A DNA stretch of 64,000 nucleotides. Source: Erinaceus europaeus (lineage: Eukaryota > Chordata > Mammalia > Eulipotyphla > Erinaceidae). The stretch covers positions 28,839 to 92,838 of the forward strand of contig NW_026647639.1 of the NCBI RefSeq assembly GCF_950295315.1, written 5' to 3'. The notes under the pieces were generated by a model. That model worked only from the letters and a program-made list of their open reading frames with translations. It was not told where the DNA came from and ran no database searches. The first letter of the stretch is position 1. The number at the start of each line of letters is the position of its first letter. Shown piece by piece: positions 54,327 through 64,000 of the stretch. The position numbers were made by a program, and so were the translations under genes.

Positions 54327-57300
54327 TTTATTTTTATTTAAGTAAGGATTAATTAACAAAAGCATAGGGTAGGAGGGGTACAACTCCACACAATTCCCAC
54401 CACACAATCTCCATATCCCATCCCCTCCCCTGATAGCTTTCCCACTCTCTATCCCTCTGGGAGCATGGTCTCAGGGTCATTGTGGGTTGCAGAAGGTAGA
54501 AGGTCTGGCTTCTGTAATTGCTTCCCTGCTGAACATGGGCGTTGACTGGTCGGTCCATACTCCCAGTCTGCCTCTCTCTTTCCCTAGTAGGGTGGGTCTC
54601 TGGGGAACCGGAGCTCCAGGACACATTGGTGGGGTCTTCAGTCCAGGGAAGCTTGGCTGGCATCCTGATGACATCTGGATGACTGAAAAGAGAGTTAGCA
54701 TATGAAGCCAAACAAATTGTTGAGCAATCATGGACCCAAAGCTTGAAATAGTGGAGAGGAAGTGTTAGGGGGATACTCACTGCAAACTCTAGTGTATTTC
54801 TGCTTTCAGGTATATATTTTGCAGTAGTTTATGGATACGTGTGAACATATGCTCTCTCTCACAGAACCTGGTGTATATCTAGGTTTTGGGACTTTGTTAG
54901 AAAGTGAACCATCTGAGATGGAATTAGAGTATACTATGAAAGGAAAAGTCTCACCCGAGTAATGAAGCTGAAGGGTTGTCATTCCACACATGAATTCTCT
55001 GGACACAGTCTGAAGTGAAGCATGTTGAGGTGGCAATCGTTGTGTTGGTTAGGTTGTGATAGGCAGATGCAATATTATTTGATATGGATTGGTAGAGGCA
55101 TGCGGGAAAGTGAGCCCTACCCAAGTGTTCCAGGACAGGGGGAAGTAGAGGCTCTATAGTGGAGATGTGAGGTTCCTGCTGTCTTAGGGTTCAAAAAGAT
55201 AATCGATAGTAAATGTTATCATCACATTATTTGGTAATTGGGTTAACTTTGAAAAGTTCTTTTGTTATGGTTTGCTGTACAGTACCCAGTATCTTGTATA
55301 TAGCTGTGCTATTGGTTGCTTCTGATCTACTTGGTCTAGCCTTTTGAGAGAGTCTGCATATCAGTTACACAGCCAATATATTAAAAAGATTCAGTTTGTG
55401 TTTTGAAAAACTTTGAGATATACAATTAATTTTTCCCCTTTCTTATTAATTAGTGATTTATATGACTACATTTTACTAGGAGTGTACATAAACACCATTC
55501 CCACCACCAAAAGACTGTGACCCACTCCCTTCCCCCACTGCCCCAGGAAGCTGCATGTCTACCCATCACCACAGGGCTTTTACTTTGGTGCCCTACTTAC
55601 AATTTGGTCAGGTCCTACTTTTAGTTTCCCTTTCAGATCTTCTTAGTCAACTTCTGTTGATGTGTGGGATCATCCCATACTCATCTTTATCTTTCTGACT
55701 TAGCTCACTTAATATAATTCCTTCTAGCTGTGTCCAATATGGGTCAGAGAAGGTGGGTTCATTGTTCTTGATAGCTGCATAGTATTCCATTGTGTATATA
55801 TACCACAGCTTTCTCAGCCACTCACCTGTTGTTGGGCACCTGGGTTGCTTCCAGGTTTTAGCTATTATGAATTGTGCTGCTATGAACATAGGAGTACACA
55901 CCTCTTTTTGGTTGGGTGTTATGGAGTCCTTGGGTATAACCCCAGGAGAGGAATTACTGGATCATATGGAAGGTCCATGTCTAGCATTCTGAGAGTTTTC
56001 CAGACTGCTCTCCATAGACGCTGGACCAATTTACATTCCCACCAGCAATGTAAAAGGGTTCATCTGTCCCCACAACCTCTCCAGCATTTGTTGCTGCTGT
56101 CCTTTTTGATGTATGCCATTCTTACAGGAGTGAGGTGGTATCTTAGCATTGTCTTAATTTGCATTTCTCTGACAATCAGTGACCTAGAGCAGTTTTTCAT
56201 ATGTTTGTTAGCCTTTTGGATCTCCTCTGTAGTGAACGTTTTGTTCATATCCTCTGCCCATTTTTGGATGGGGTCATTTGCTTTTTTGGTGCTAAGTTTG
56301 CTGAGCTCTTTATATATTTTGGTGATTAGTTTCTTGTCTGATTTCTGGCATGTGAAGATCTTCTCCCATTCTGTGAGGGGTCTCTCTGTTTGTTTAAATA
56401 GTTTCTTTGGATGTGCAGAAGCTTTTCAATTTGATGTAGTCCCATTGGTTTGTTTCTGCTTTAGTCTTCCTTGCAATTGGGTTTGATGCATCAAAGATGT
56501 CCTTGAGGTGTAGGTGGGAAACTGTTTTACCAATGATTTCCTCTAAGTATTTGATTGTTTCTGCTCTGACATATAGGGCTTTGATCCATTTGGAGTTGAT
56601 TTTTGTTTCTGGTGAGATAAAGTGGTTCAATTTCATTCTTCTGCATGTTACAACCCAGTTTTCCCAGAACCATTTATTAAAGAGAGCCTCCTTTTTCCAT
56701 TTAATCCTTTGGGCCCCCTTATCAAAGATTAGATGTCCATAGGTGTGGGGATTTATTTCTGGGCTTTCAATTCTGTTCCCCTGTCTGTGTGCCTATTTTC
56801 ATTCCAGTACCATGCTGTTTTGATGATGATGATGGCTTTATAATATAGTTTAAGGTCTGGGAATGTGATGCCTCCGTTTTGGTTTCTTTTCTTCAAGATG
56901 GTTTTCGCAATTCTAGGTTTTCTCAGGTTCCAGATAAATGATTGTAGTGTTTGTTCTATTCTCTTAAAGAAGCTTGGTGGAACTTTGATGGTTATTGCAT
57001 TATATTTGTATATGGTTCTGGGGAGAATATTCATTTTGATGATATTTATTCTTCCAATCCATGAGCATGGGATATCTTTCCATCTTGATATCAGTTTCTA
57101 TTTCCTTGAGTACCGACTCATAGTTTTCAGCATACAAGTCTTTCACTTCTTTGGTCAACTTTATTTCTTTAGGTCTTTCTATGTATACTATCATATCATC
57201 TTTAAAGCGTGAGGGTTTGACTTCTTCCCTTCCAATCTGTATTCCTTTGATTTCTTTCACTTGTCTGATTGCTATGGCAAGAAATTCCAATACTATGTTG

Positions 57301-58397
57301 AAGAATAATTGTGATAGTGGACAGCCCTGTCTAGTCCCCAATCTGAGGGTGAATGCTTTCAACCTCTATACTTTGAGTATGGCTGTATGTTTGCTATATA
57401 TGGATTACACTACCTTCAGAATTTTTCCACCTATTTCCATTTTTGTAGTGTTTTGAGCATAAATAGGTAATGGATTTTTTCAAAGGCTTTCTCTGCATCT
57501 ATTGAGATAATGATGTGGTTTTTGCTATTGCTTTTATTTATGTGGTTGATGACATTGATTGATAAATCCCACTTGGTTGTGATGAGCAACCTTTTTTATA
57601 TACTACTGTATCTGATTGGCTAGGACTTGTTTAATATTTTAGAATTTATGTTCAACAGAGATATTGGTCTATAGTTTTCCTTTTTTGCTGTGTCCCTTTA
57701 TGCTTTTGTTATCAGGGTGTTGTTGGCTTTACAGAAGTTGGAAGAAAGTGTTCCTGTTTCTTCAATCTTTTTAAAGAGCTTAAAAGTATAGGTATTAACT
57801 CTTTCCTAGAGGTTTTGTAGCATTCATTTATAAGCCATCTGGTCCTGGACTTTTGTTGTTGGGAAGAGTCTTAATAACTGCTTCATTTTTTTTCTGTGAT
57901 TGGTCCATTTAGGTCCTGTAGATCTTCCTGATTCAGTTTTGGAAGGGTATATGTTTATAGGAATGCTTCCATTTTTTCCAGATTCTCTGATATGGTGGCA
58001 TATAGTTGTTCAGAGAAGTTTCACATGATTTTTTGGATTTCTGTGGTATCTGTTGTGATATCTCCTCTACTCTGTACAATTCGATTTATTTTAGTTTGGG
58101 TGAGGGTTTTCCAATGTTGTTTAATTTTTCAGAGAACAAACATTTGGCTTCATTGAACTTTGTATGATTCCCTTATATTTGATGTTTTATATTTACACTC
58201 TAATTTTGATCATTTCAGGCTTTTGGATGCTTTTGGGTTCCTTTGTACCTCTTTTTCTAAGTCTTTAAGGTGTGCAGTAAGGTCATTTACTTGAGCTTTT
58301 TCTTGTTCTCTAATGTGTGTTTATATGTCTATGAGTTTCCCTCTAAGAACAGCTTTATCTGTGTTTTATATATACTAATAGCATGTGTCTTCACTTT

Positions 58398-58662
58398 CTT
58401 TTTTTATATTTATTTTATTTATTTATTCCCTTTTGTTGTCCTTGTTGTTTTATTGTTGTAGTTATTATTGTTGTTGTTGGATAGGACAGAGAGAAATGGA
58501 GAGAGGAGGGGAAGACAGAGAGGAGGAGAGAAAGATAGACACCTTCAGACCTGCTTCACCACCTGTGAAGCGACTCCTCTGCAGGTGGGGAGCTTATCCT
58601 TACGCCGGTCCTTGTGCTTTGCACCACCTGTGCTTAACTCGCTGCGCTACAGCCCGACTCCC
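58398..58662 (-). mobile_element. Young main-family SINE with 13-bp duplication
   Basis: Flanked by GTGTCTTCACTTT (58385-58397) and GTGTCTTCATTTT (58663-58675). Complete from the AT-rich tail to the tRNA-like head ending CGCTACAGCCCGACTCCC. It inserted in copy A. Confidence 0.9.
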
Positions 58663-59586
58663 GTGTCTTCATTTTCATGTGATTCAAGAAACATTTGAAT
58701 TACTTCTCTGAGTGATTCTCTGAGTTATTAAGCCGTATGTTGCTTAGTTTCCAAGTTTTGTGACTTCTAGTAATTTTCTGTTTGTTGTTGAGTTTTAGCT
58801 TTACTACACTGTGGTTTGATAAGATGCTTAAAATGATTTCATGCCCCTGAATTTGTTGATACTGTCTTTGTGGCCTAACATGTGGTCTATAGTTGAGGAT
58901 GTGCTGTATGAATTTCAAAAGAATGTGTATTCCATTTTTGTGGACTCTGAAAATGTTCAGAAAGCCTAGTATATCCATCTCTCTGATTAAGTCTTTTGTT
59001 TCTTTGTTTATTCTCTGCTTTGTTGATCTGAATAAGTATGATATTGCAGTTTTGAAGTCTATTACTATTACTGTATTACTATTAATATATTTTTGTAGCT
59101 CTTGCACTAAGTGCTTGATGTATTTAGATGGGTCCTCACTGGGTGCGTAGATGTTAATAATTTTTAAGTCTTCTTGTTTACTCTGATTATTATGTAAAAG
59201 GCGTGCCTATATTTTATTAATTTATTTAATTTAAAGTCTATTGTGTCACAGGAATGGCTGTTCCTGCCCATTTTGTTGTCTATTAGCCTCTGTGATAGAT
59301 TTCTATCCTTTCACTTTAATCTGTGTTTGTCTTGTTGAGTCAGGTGGTAACTTTGCAAGCTTTTTATGGTTAGGTTTTGTTTTCTGATCTGTCCTCCTAC
59401 TCTGTGACTTTTAGTGAGTAAATTTAAGCCATTGACATTTATTGATATAATGGATTTAAGGTGTTGAAGTACCATTATTCAAAAAAAATTCCCTCTCATA
59501 TATGGTAAATATTTTGGTGATGTTCTTCTTATAGGATGTCTTTTACAACCTTTTTCAGTGCACGTGTGGTAATAGTTTCCTTCTTT

Positions 59587-59878
59587 TTTTTGTTTGTTTT
59601 TTTAATTTTTATTTTATTTATTCCCTTTTGTTGCCCTTGTTTTTTTTATTGTTATAGTTATTATTGTTGTTGTCATTGTTGGATAGGACAGAGAGAAATG
59701 GAGAGAGGAGGGGAAGACAGAGAGGAGGAGAGAAAGATAGACACCTGCAGACCTGCTTCACCACCTGTGAAGCGACTCTCCTGCAGGTGGGGAGCCGGGG
59801 TTCGAACCAGGATCCTTATCCCGGTCCTTGTGCTTTGTGCCACCTGCGCTTAACCCGCTGTGCTACAGCCCGACTCCC
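59587..59878 (-). mobile_element. Young main-family SINE with 16-bp duplication
   Basis: Flanked by perfect copies of AATAGTTTCCTTCTTT (59571-59586, 59879-59894). Full-length: T-rich reversed tail, triplet region, body, B-box GGGGTTCGAACCAGG (on +) and head CTACAGCCCGACTCCC. The best reference copy of the family in this window. Confidence 0.93.
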
Positions 59879-60900
59879 AATAGTTTCCTTCTTTAAGTGT
59901 TGCTTTATTGAAAAGGTTTTTATCCCTCCAACTAGTCTGAGTGAAAGTCTATCTGGATATAGTATTCTTGGCTGAAATCCTTTTTTGTTGAGGTGTCAAT
60001 AAATATCTTTCTATTTCTTTCTGGCTTTTAGAGTTTGAGTAGAGAGGTCTGCTAATAGTCTTAAGGGATTTCCCCTGTATATGACTTTTTGTTTTTCTTT
60101 TTGCAGCTTTTAGGATCCTTTCTTTATTCTTTCTTCTTTTCATTGTAACTATAATGTGCCCGAGTGTCTGTCAGAGGGTCTGTGTTGATTCTGCTTGGGA
60201 TGCTCTGGGCCTCTTAAATCTTCATGTCCTTTCTGTTGTTTAGGTCTGAGAAGTTTTCCTCTATTATTTCCTCTAGGATGTTTACTTCCCCATCCTCCCT
60301 TTCTTCCTCTGGTAGGCCAATTATATAAATGTTACTTCTTTTGAGATTATCCCAGGTGTCTCGGTTGTTGTTTTCAGTGTTTCTCAATCTCTTTTTTAGC
60401 TCTTTTACCTCTTTCTTAGTTTTGTCTAGCTTATCCACTGTCTAGGTAATTCTGTTTTCTGCTTCTATTAATCTGCTTTCCCTTTCCTCATCTGCCTTCT
60501 TAGTTCAGTTACAGTATTAGCTTTTTTCAGCTATATGTTCTTTTGGGTCAGCTATTTCAGCTTTCAGTTCTCTAATTACTTTGAGGTAACTGGGATTTTC
60601 CTTCTGTATCTCATCAGCTTTTTCTCTATTTCTGATAGCCCTTTCCTCAATAGTTGCCCTCATCTGTGTAACTAATAGTTCCATTATTTTTGGATATTTC
60701 TCTTATCTATAATTGCTTCCAACTTATTAGGAGTTTCTTCTGGGCTCCTGTCATCATTTATAGTGCATGCAGTTTTATTTGCTCATGATTTGAACTTTTT
60801 TTTTTAGTTGGTGTGGTTTGTATTTTTATGTACTGTCACTCTTCTGTTGTGTTGTGTGAGTATGGGCCACACTAGAGTCTTTTCTCAGAGGAAGTCACAA

Positions 60901-61171
60901 ATCTCAAAATGTACATAGCAGCTGAAGCAATGATTAATGCAGTTCAACAATAACCAGATAGTCAAGCAAAACCTCTACACTAAAAACAAAAACCAGCCAC
61001 ACAAAGTGAAAGAAAAAGGAAAAGAAAGAGAAAAAAGAAACAAGGAAAAGTAAGAATAGACAAGTACAAAAATAAGCTGTCAACTATAAATTCTAGACAT
61101 AGTGGGGAGAGAGAGAGAAAGAAATAGGAGAGACAGTGGGAGAGAGAAGACAAAAGAATCAAATATTGTTT
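60901..61171. other. Purine-rich spacer between two head-to-head L1s
   Basis: A/G-rich on + (GAAAGAAAAAGGAAAAG, GAGAGAGAGAGAAAG). It may be residual 5' UTR of copy A. No gene. Confidence 0.45.
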
Positions 61172-64000
61172 TGAGGGGAAGAGCCAAGATGGCCACTTTG
61201 GAGGCAGCTGCCATGAGCTCCAAAAAGCAGTAGCTTGTGACCTCGGATTCTCTTGATAGGATAGGATACTGGGTTATCTGTTGAGGGGTGAACACGGGCT
61301 GATCAGAGTGACACCAAAATACAGTCCCATAACTCACTCTTGGGCTGACAAATGGAGGCCAGGGGGAAAAAGGAAAATCTTTTGATTATTTCAGTGCTCA
61401 CCCTGCACCCATTACCCCATAACTATCCCCCCAGGGACTGGACAGCCATTTCTAGTGGGATACCCACTGAGCTATTTTCTTTACCAAATTCCTGGCTCAC
61501 CAGGGATGTCTTTTCAAGCTTTTTACTTTTTATCTTCGTTTTTTTTTTTTTTTTAAGTGGCTGTAGCTCTATTTGAGTGACAAAATATCTTATCAGAGCC
61601 TCATCTCTGCCTGGAAAAGACAACCTGGAGGGATTTTTTTTTTGGTATACTTCTTACAATTGTCTCTCTTTGCTCAGGCTGCCTGTAGCCAATATGGAGT
61701 GGTCTAAGCTGCAGATTGACTGTTAGGGGATTTTAACTCTATTTTTTTTTTAATTGTTACTATTACACATGTCCCTTTTTCATCATTCTTCTTCAGGTTA
61801 AACAAAATTAACTGTTGTTTTTTACATTGCTAGGTGACTGGGTGTCCTATACATTGTGAGAGGAACTTGTTCCTCTTTACCTTACCTTCAACATTCCCTT
61901 TTCCCTCCTCCCAGCAAATTGAAAAAAAAAAAAAAACTCTATCCTTTCACTGCTCTTCCTTTTTTTTCTCAAAGAAAATACAAGCTGCCTTGGGGTAATT
62001 GGAGAAATGAAAGCTGAAATAGCTGAGCTAAAAGAACAACTAACATAAAAAGCTAATACTGTAACTGAACTAAAGAAAGAAGCTGAGAGAAGGGAAATCA
62101 GATTAACAGACACAGAAAACAGAATTAGCCAGACATGGGATGAGCTAGAGAAAACTAAGAAATAGGTAAAAGAGATTGAGAGGCACTAAAAACAACCACA
62201 GAGACATGGGATTATCTCAAAAGAAGTAACATTCGTAAAATTGGCCTGCCAGAGGAAGAAAGAGAGGAAGGGGAAGTAAACATTCTAGAGTAAATAATAG
62301 AAGAAAACTTGCCAGACCTAAACAACAGAAAGTATATCAAGATTCAAGATGCCCAGAGAGTCCCAAACAGAATCAACCCAGACATGAAGACACTAAGACA
62401 CATCATAGTTACAATGAAAAGAAGAAAGGATACAGAAAGGATCCTAAAGACTGCAAGAAAAACAAGTCACATGCAGGGGAAACCCCAGAAGACTATCAGC
62501 AGACTTTTCCACTCAAACTCTAAAAGTCAGAAGAGAATGGCAAGATATCTATCGAGCCCTGAATGAAAAAGGGTTTCAACCAAGAATAATATATCCTGCT
62601 AGACTTTCATTCAAACTAGATGGAGGGATCAAAACCTTCTTGGACAGACAACAGTAACTAAAAGACCTCTTATAAATAATAACATCACTATAATACTTGC
62701 CATATATCAGAGGAAATAAAAAATGTTGTATCATGGCACTACAATACATTTGATCCATAATATCAATAAATGTCAATAGATTAAATTTATCCATTAAAAG
62801 CCACAGAGTGGGAGGATTAATAATAAAACACAACCCAAACATATGCAGCTTGCAAGACCAACCTGACCCAACAGGACAAGCACAGACTTAAAGTGAAAGT
62901 ATGGAAAACTATCATACAGACTAATGGACCACAAAAAATTCAGGAACAGCTGTTCTCATCTCTGACACCATAGACTTTAAATTAAATAAAGTAATAAAAG
63001 TTAGGAAAGGCCATTACATGATTAGAGGATCAATCAACCAAGAAGATTTAACAATTATTAACATCTATTCACCCAATGAGGGACCATCTAAATACATCAA
63101 ACACCTACTGAAAGAATTACAAAAATACATAACTATTAATACAACAATAGTGGAATACTTCAACACCCCACTCTCACAGATCAAAGAAGCAGATAATCAA
63201 CAAATAAACCAGAGAATTAAACAAAGAGATGGACAAACTAGATGTCCTGAACATTTTCAGAGTTCTTCACCTCAAAAAATTGGAATACATATTCTTTTCA
63301 AATCCACAAAACACATCCTCAAGGATATGCTTTATGGCCTACCACATGCTAGGCCATAAAGACAGCATCAACAAATTCAAGAGCATTGAAATCATCCCAA
63401 GTATCTTCTCAAACCAGAGTGGAGTAAAGCTACTATTCAACAACAAACAGAAAATTACTAAAAATCACACAATTTGTAAACTGAGCAACATAATGCTTAA
63501 GAACCACCAGGTCGGAAAGGCACTCAAGCAAGAAATTCAAATGTTCCTAAAAGCAAATAAATTGAAGACACAAGTTATCAAAACATTTGTGACACAGCTA
63601 AAGAAGTATTGAGAAGGAAACTCATAGCCATACAATCACATAATAGAAAGCAAGGAAAAACTCAAAGAAACAAAGGAACTCTACAGCAACCAGAAGAACA
63701 GAAATCACTAAAATTAAAGCAGAAATAACAATATTGAAAATAAGAAAACCATACAAAAGATCAATGAAGCCAACTGTTGGTTCTTTGAAAAAGTAAAAAA
63801 AGATTGACAAACTCCTAACCAGAGTTACTAAAGAAAAGGAGGAAGACCCAAATAAATAGAATTTTAAACAACAAAGGATATATCACAACTGACACCACAG
63901 AAATCCAGATGAATTCCTAGAAATATATACCCTTCCATAACTAAACCAAGAAGAACTACAAAACCTAAATGCACCAATCACAGACAAACAAATCAGTTAT
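61172..64000 (+). mobile_element. L1 copy E, plus strand, intact-looking 5' start, runs off the window
   Basis: Begins GAGGGGAAGAGCCAAGATGGCC at ~61173; CAAGATGGCC is the YY1 site found at the start of mammalian L1 5' UTRs. The 5' UTR (to ~61960) aligns with that at 8.6-9.7 kb. Decayed ORF1 ~61990-62660 (RVPNRINPDMKTLRHIIVTMK, frameshifted). ORF2 endonuclease region from ~62760, with open stretches 63018-63359 and 63229-63612 in different frames (DLTIINIYSPN; the catalytic GDFN is here EYFN). It continues past 64000. Confidence 0.83.

Larger units (their letters stand above)
54327..60900 (-). mobile_element. L1 copy A, minus strand, near full length, with two young SINEs inside
   Basis: Read leftward from ~60.9 kb: a short piece of 5' UTR, ORF1 (~60790-59950, pieces including RLRNTENNNRDTWDNLKRSNI at 60375-60315), ORF2 (~59500-55650) and a long 3' UTR ending in an A-rich tail at ~54327. 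ORF2 fragments include the endonuclease part NSNTVIVIDFKTA (~59080), [12 protein letters not shown] (57345-57310), a substituted catalytic box FKDDMIVY (~57200), and WYIYTMEYYAAIKNNE near 55805. ORF1 and ORF2 carry many stops, so the element is dead. The 5' end lies close to the start of an oppositely oriented L1 at 61172. Confidence 0.82.

Noticed and set aside
55845..56486. 213-codon plus-strand frame
   Set aside because: Antisense shadow of L1 ORF2 copy A; the real coding strand is minus, with L1 motifs there.
1..64000. CRISPR arrays, bacterial operons, riboswitches
   Set aside because: The window is vertebrate DNA with introns, LINEs and SINEs; the regular repeats are microsatellites, switch repeats or a minisatellite, not spaced direct repeats.

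Overview
The window is mammalian germline DNA carrying the 3' end of the D region, the whole J cluster and the complete mu constant gene of an immunoglobulin heavy-chain (IGH) locus, all on the + strand, embedded in a dense bed of retrotransposons. The host is most likely a hedgehog (Erinaceidae, e.g. Erinaceus europaeus). Three things point there: a young tRNA-derived SINE that I recognise as the hedgehog-type family, very young copies of a non-L1 non-LTR element whose protein and structure fit the Vingi clade (known to me among mammals only from hedgehogs), and mu-chain exons that are placental-mammal-like but match neither human nor mouse.

Layout. 1-8.6 kb: endogenous retrovirus (ERV) pieces, including two 3' ends in inverted orientation, solo LTRs, tandem LTR-like units, a SINE and L1 3'UTR fragments. 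8.6-17.9 kb: an old composite L1 (+) interrupted by two SINEs and an internally deleted ERV. 17.9-20.1 kb: L1 3'UTR pieces with a Vingi-like insertion. 20.1-25.8 kb: a decayed class II (betaretrovirus-like) ERV with LTR, tRNA-Lys-type primer-binding site and gag/pro/pol remnants, itself hit by a second Vingi-like copy and by another LTR. 26.7-28.4 kb: LTR-like sequence, an L1 insertion with 5' inversion, and a CA/TG-rich tract.

29.0-41.5 kb is the immune gene core. A DQ52-type D segment with two 12-spacer recombination signals is followed by eight JH segments (four look usable, four look defective), the intronic Emu enhancer core (about 32.03-32.24 kb), a 2.8 kb switch-mu region (33.77-36.55 kb), four mu constant exons with the secretory tail and its poly(A) signal, then the two membrane exons M1 and M2 with their own poly(A) signal. 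D-J joining, transcription from the assembled V region through Emu and Smu, and the choice between the CH4 secretory end and the M1/M2 splice would yield IgM antibody or the B-cell receptor.

41.5-64 kb: about 2.4 kb of sequence in which I recognise nothing, then L1 3'UTR relics, SINEs, three minus-strand L1 copies in series (47.7-60.9 kb) and a plus-strand L1 running off the right edge. I see no delta-chain exon in the 22.8 kb downstream of mu M2.

No unknown multi-gene system stands out. The best leads are a mu chain lacking the CH3 cysteine that links IgM subunits in human and mouse (Phe instead), the absence of a recognisable C-delta, the two recent Vingi-like insertions with clear target-site duplications, and the pseudogene-rich J cluster. 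Repeat boundaries are good to roughly 20-50 bp unless a duplication is quoted; exon and recombination-signal boundaries were read base by base.
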